Shown here piece after piece: positions 56,417 to 57,952 of a stretch of 57,952 nt of DNA (its first letter is position 1; the number at the start of each line of letters is the position of its first letter). The stretch spans positions 1 through 57,952 of the forward strand of contig JAOXSA010000191.1 in the NCBI GenBank assembly GCA_025800245.1, written 5' to 3'. The position numbers were made by a program, and so were the translations under genes. The notes beneath the pieces were generated by a model, which did no database searches, was not told where the DNA came from, and saw nothing but the letters and a program-made list of their open reading frames with translations. Origin of the DNA: Amphritea sp. Lineage in GTDB: Bacteria; Pseudomonadota; Gammaproteobacteria; Pseudomonadales; Balneatricaceae.

Positions 56417-57561
56417 ATCAGCACTGGGTCAGTGATAAACCTTTCGATCCCCATGTGACCGCCGAGCTTTCACCGGAGCAGGAAAAGTTTTTCCTCGCCT
56501 CACAGTGGCAACTGATCTGGTGGAAATTCAAACGCCATAAGATCGCTATGCTGTCGATGGCATTCCTGTTATTTACCTACGGTGTTGCGCTGTTTGCAGA
56601 GTTTTTCTCTCCGTATGCATTGCACAGCCGTCATACCGATACGATTTACTCTCCGCCGCAACCGGTGCACTTCGTTCACCAAGGGGAGTTTATTGGCCCT
56701 TACGTGCATGGCTGGTCCTACAAACTGAATATGGACAAGCTGGTCAGGGAGTATAAAGAAGACACCAGTAAGATTTACCCGGTGAAGTTCTTCTGTGAAG
56801 GCGACAGCTATACCCTATGGGGAATGTTCGAAGGCAACACCCATCTGTTCTGCGTCGACTATCCCGGCAGTATTTACCTGCTGGGCACCGACCGGCTCGG
56901 CCACGATATGCTGTCCCGGATCACTTACGGTGCCCGGATCTCACTGACTATCGGCCTGTTAGGTATTCTGCTCAGTTTTGTACTGGGACTGACGTTTGGT
57001 GGGATGGCAGGCTATTACGGCGGCTTTATCGACAGCAGCGTTCAGCGGGTGACCGAGATTATCCGCTCCTTCCCGGAACTGCCTTTATGGATGGCACTGT
57101 CAGCGCTGTTGCCTCTGAACTGGAGTCCGTTATGGATCTTCTTCGGTATCACCCTGATTCTGGCCATGCTGGACTGGACCGGCCTGGCCCGAACCGTCAG
57201 GGGTAAAATCCTGGCGCTGCGGGAAGAAGATTACACAACGGCAGCATTGCTGATGGGGGCAAAACCTTCCCGGATTCTCACCCGACATATGTTCCCGAGC
57301 CTGTTCAGCCATCTGATCGCATCCGCATCACTGTCTATTCCGGCAATGATACTGGGCGAGACCGCACTGTCGTTCTTAGGCCTGGGTCTGCGTCCGCCGA
57401 TCACCAGTTGGGGCGTTCTGCTTAACGAAGCACAGAACATCAATAATGTCGCTGTGTATCCCTGGCTGATGCTTCCGGTAGTCCCGGTCATACTGGTGAT
57501 TCTGGCGTTTAACTTTATGGGTGACGGACTGCGGGATGCCGCTGATCCCTACCATAATTAA
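56413..57561 (+). CDS. Peptide-family ABC permease, DppC type (third importer)
   Basis: 382 residues, with an N-terminal cytoplasmic extension (about 40 residues) and a periplasmic insertion (about 70-150) that includes HGWSYKLNMDKLVREY and two cysteines. The core has YLLGTDRLGHDMLSRITYG, an EAA loop with YTTAALLMGAKPSRI, and SFLGLGLRPPITSWGVLL, ending GDGLRDAADPYHN. The insertion links it to the left-cassette DppC protein. No terminator was seen in 57562-57713. Confidence 0.95.
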   Translation: MNQHWVSDKPFDPHVTAELSPEQEKFFLASQWQLIWWKFKRHKIAMLSMAFLLFTYGVALFAEFFSPYALHSRHTDTIYSPPQPVHFVHQGEFIGPYVHGWSYKLNMDKLVREYKEDTSKIYPVKFFCEGDSYTLWGMFEGNTHLFCVDYPGSIYLLGTDRLGHDMLSRITYGARISLTIGLLGILLSFVLGLTFGGMAGYYGGFIDSSVQRVTEIIRSFPELPLWMALSALLPLNWSPLWIFFGITLILAMLDWTGLARTVRGKILALREEDYTTAALLMGAKPSRILTRHMFPSLFSHLIASASLSIPAMILGETALSFLGLGLRPPITSWGVLLNEAQNINNVAVYPWLMLPVVPVILVILAFNFMGDGLRDAADPYHN

Positions 57562-57713
57562 ATGGAATCTATCGCTCATCACTTCTCAGCTTCCTGCCTT
57601 TACGAACCCGCCCCCACTGAAGAACAATGGCATAAAGCGTGCTTACTTTTTGTGGAAGATTTCGGTAATGTTGCAACCTGAATGGAAGACATTTCGCGTC
57701 AAAGGAATGAGTC

Positions 57714-57952
57714 ATGTTTTTAAAAGCGAACGAAGAGCGCTTTCTTTTTAATGTGCAGGGAAGCAGTGCTGACTTTTCGTTGGTCAGGCTGGTCGGTGCC
57801 GAGCAGGTGTCAGGTGTTTTCAGCTTTGAAATAGAGCTGGTATCCAGGCAGGCTGATATTGCGCTGGAATCACTGATGGGGCAGGCCGCAGCAGTCACAC
57901 TGATGGATCAGACCGGTGATGAAAACGAGCAGACCCGGTATATTCACGGCAT
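57714..57952 (+). CDS. vgrG: VgrG-like type VI secretion spike protein (3' end missing)
   Basis: Open from ATG 57714 to the window edge, 79 codons, with AAAGGA seven bases before the ATG. The residues MFLKANEERFLFNV, GVFSFEIELVS and a RYIHG ending fit the N-terminus of VgrG/gp27-like proteins, in which an early FSFEIELVS and a late (R)xxHG are typical. VgrG trimers form the tip of the type VI injection needle. It follows the importer operon by 152 bases on the same strand; the remainder of a type VI or effector cluster should lie beyond the window. Confidence 0.85.
   Translation, partial: MFLKANEERFLFNVQGSSADFSLVRLVGAEQVSGVFSFEIELVSRQADIALESLMGQAAAVTLMDQTGDENEQTRYIHG

Noticed and set aside
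25467-57561. Naming the three importers dpp, opp or yej
   Set aside because: Family membership is clear, but the binding proteins are too diverged and the linked enzymes argue against peptides for two of them.

Overview
The window is a contiguous piece of a gammaproteobacterial chromosome. Three things suggest a marine Oceanospirillales-type organism (an inference; no 16S is present). The first is the order thrS-infC-rpmI-rplT-pheS-pheT-ihfA-merR-tRNA-Pro, which resembles pseudomonads. The second is the lldEFG lactate operon. The third is the unusual load of peptide-family ABC importers. No integrase, transposase or CRISPR array was seen.

Layout. 1-921: the 3' end of a yfcA-type TSUP transporter gene, then about 480 bases of non-coding DNA made of tandem and palindromic repeats. 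922-3046 (-): 4-hydroxyphenylpyruvate dioxygenase and a LysR regulator. 3213-7465 (+): an AttEFGH-like export-type ABC system (ATPase, fused FtsX-type permease, exported lipocalin-like AttH). 7628-9213 (-): purEK. 9514-17066 (-): tRNA-Pro(GGG) and the translation cluster; infC appears to start at the rare codon ATC. 17268-18094 (+): two AT-rich orphan genes. 18095-21847: a GntR regulator divergent from lldEFG. 22097-24419 (-): a small YjfB-like motility protein and a PAS-GGDEF-EAL protein.

24560-41492 is the most interesting part. Two complete peptide-family ABC importers lie back to back around a shared 467-base control region. Each operon carries a cytoplasmic alkaline-phosphatase-superfamily (phosphodiesterase/phosphonoacetate-hydrolase-like) enzyme and a HAD-IB phosphatase. 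Left (-): phosphodiesterase-HAD-binding protein-permease-permease-ATPase-LysR. Right (+): phosphodiesterase-binding protein-permease-permease-ATPase-HAD. The control region holds a good candidate Pho box for the right operon, with E. coli phoA-like spacing to a -10 element, and a weaker one for the left operon. I infer two phosphate-starvation modules that import an intact organophosphate (probably a phosphodiester), cut it inside the cell and release phosphate. The layout recalls the agrocinopine acc operon of Agrobacterium, but with unrelated hydrolases and no known substrate.

41568-51432 holds a nucleotide-sugar dehydrogenase (-), a large MscS-type channel, and a six-gene glycan operon: two MurG-like and two GT4 glycosyltransferases, a NodB-like deacetylase and a histidine phosphatase. 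51637-57561 is a third, tightly overlapping peptide-family importer without enzymes. The window ends inside a VgrG gene, so a type VI secretion locus or orphan vgrG island probably follows.
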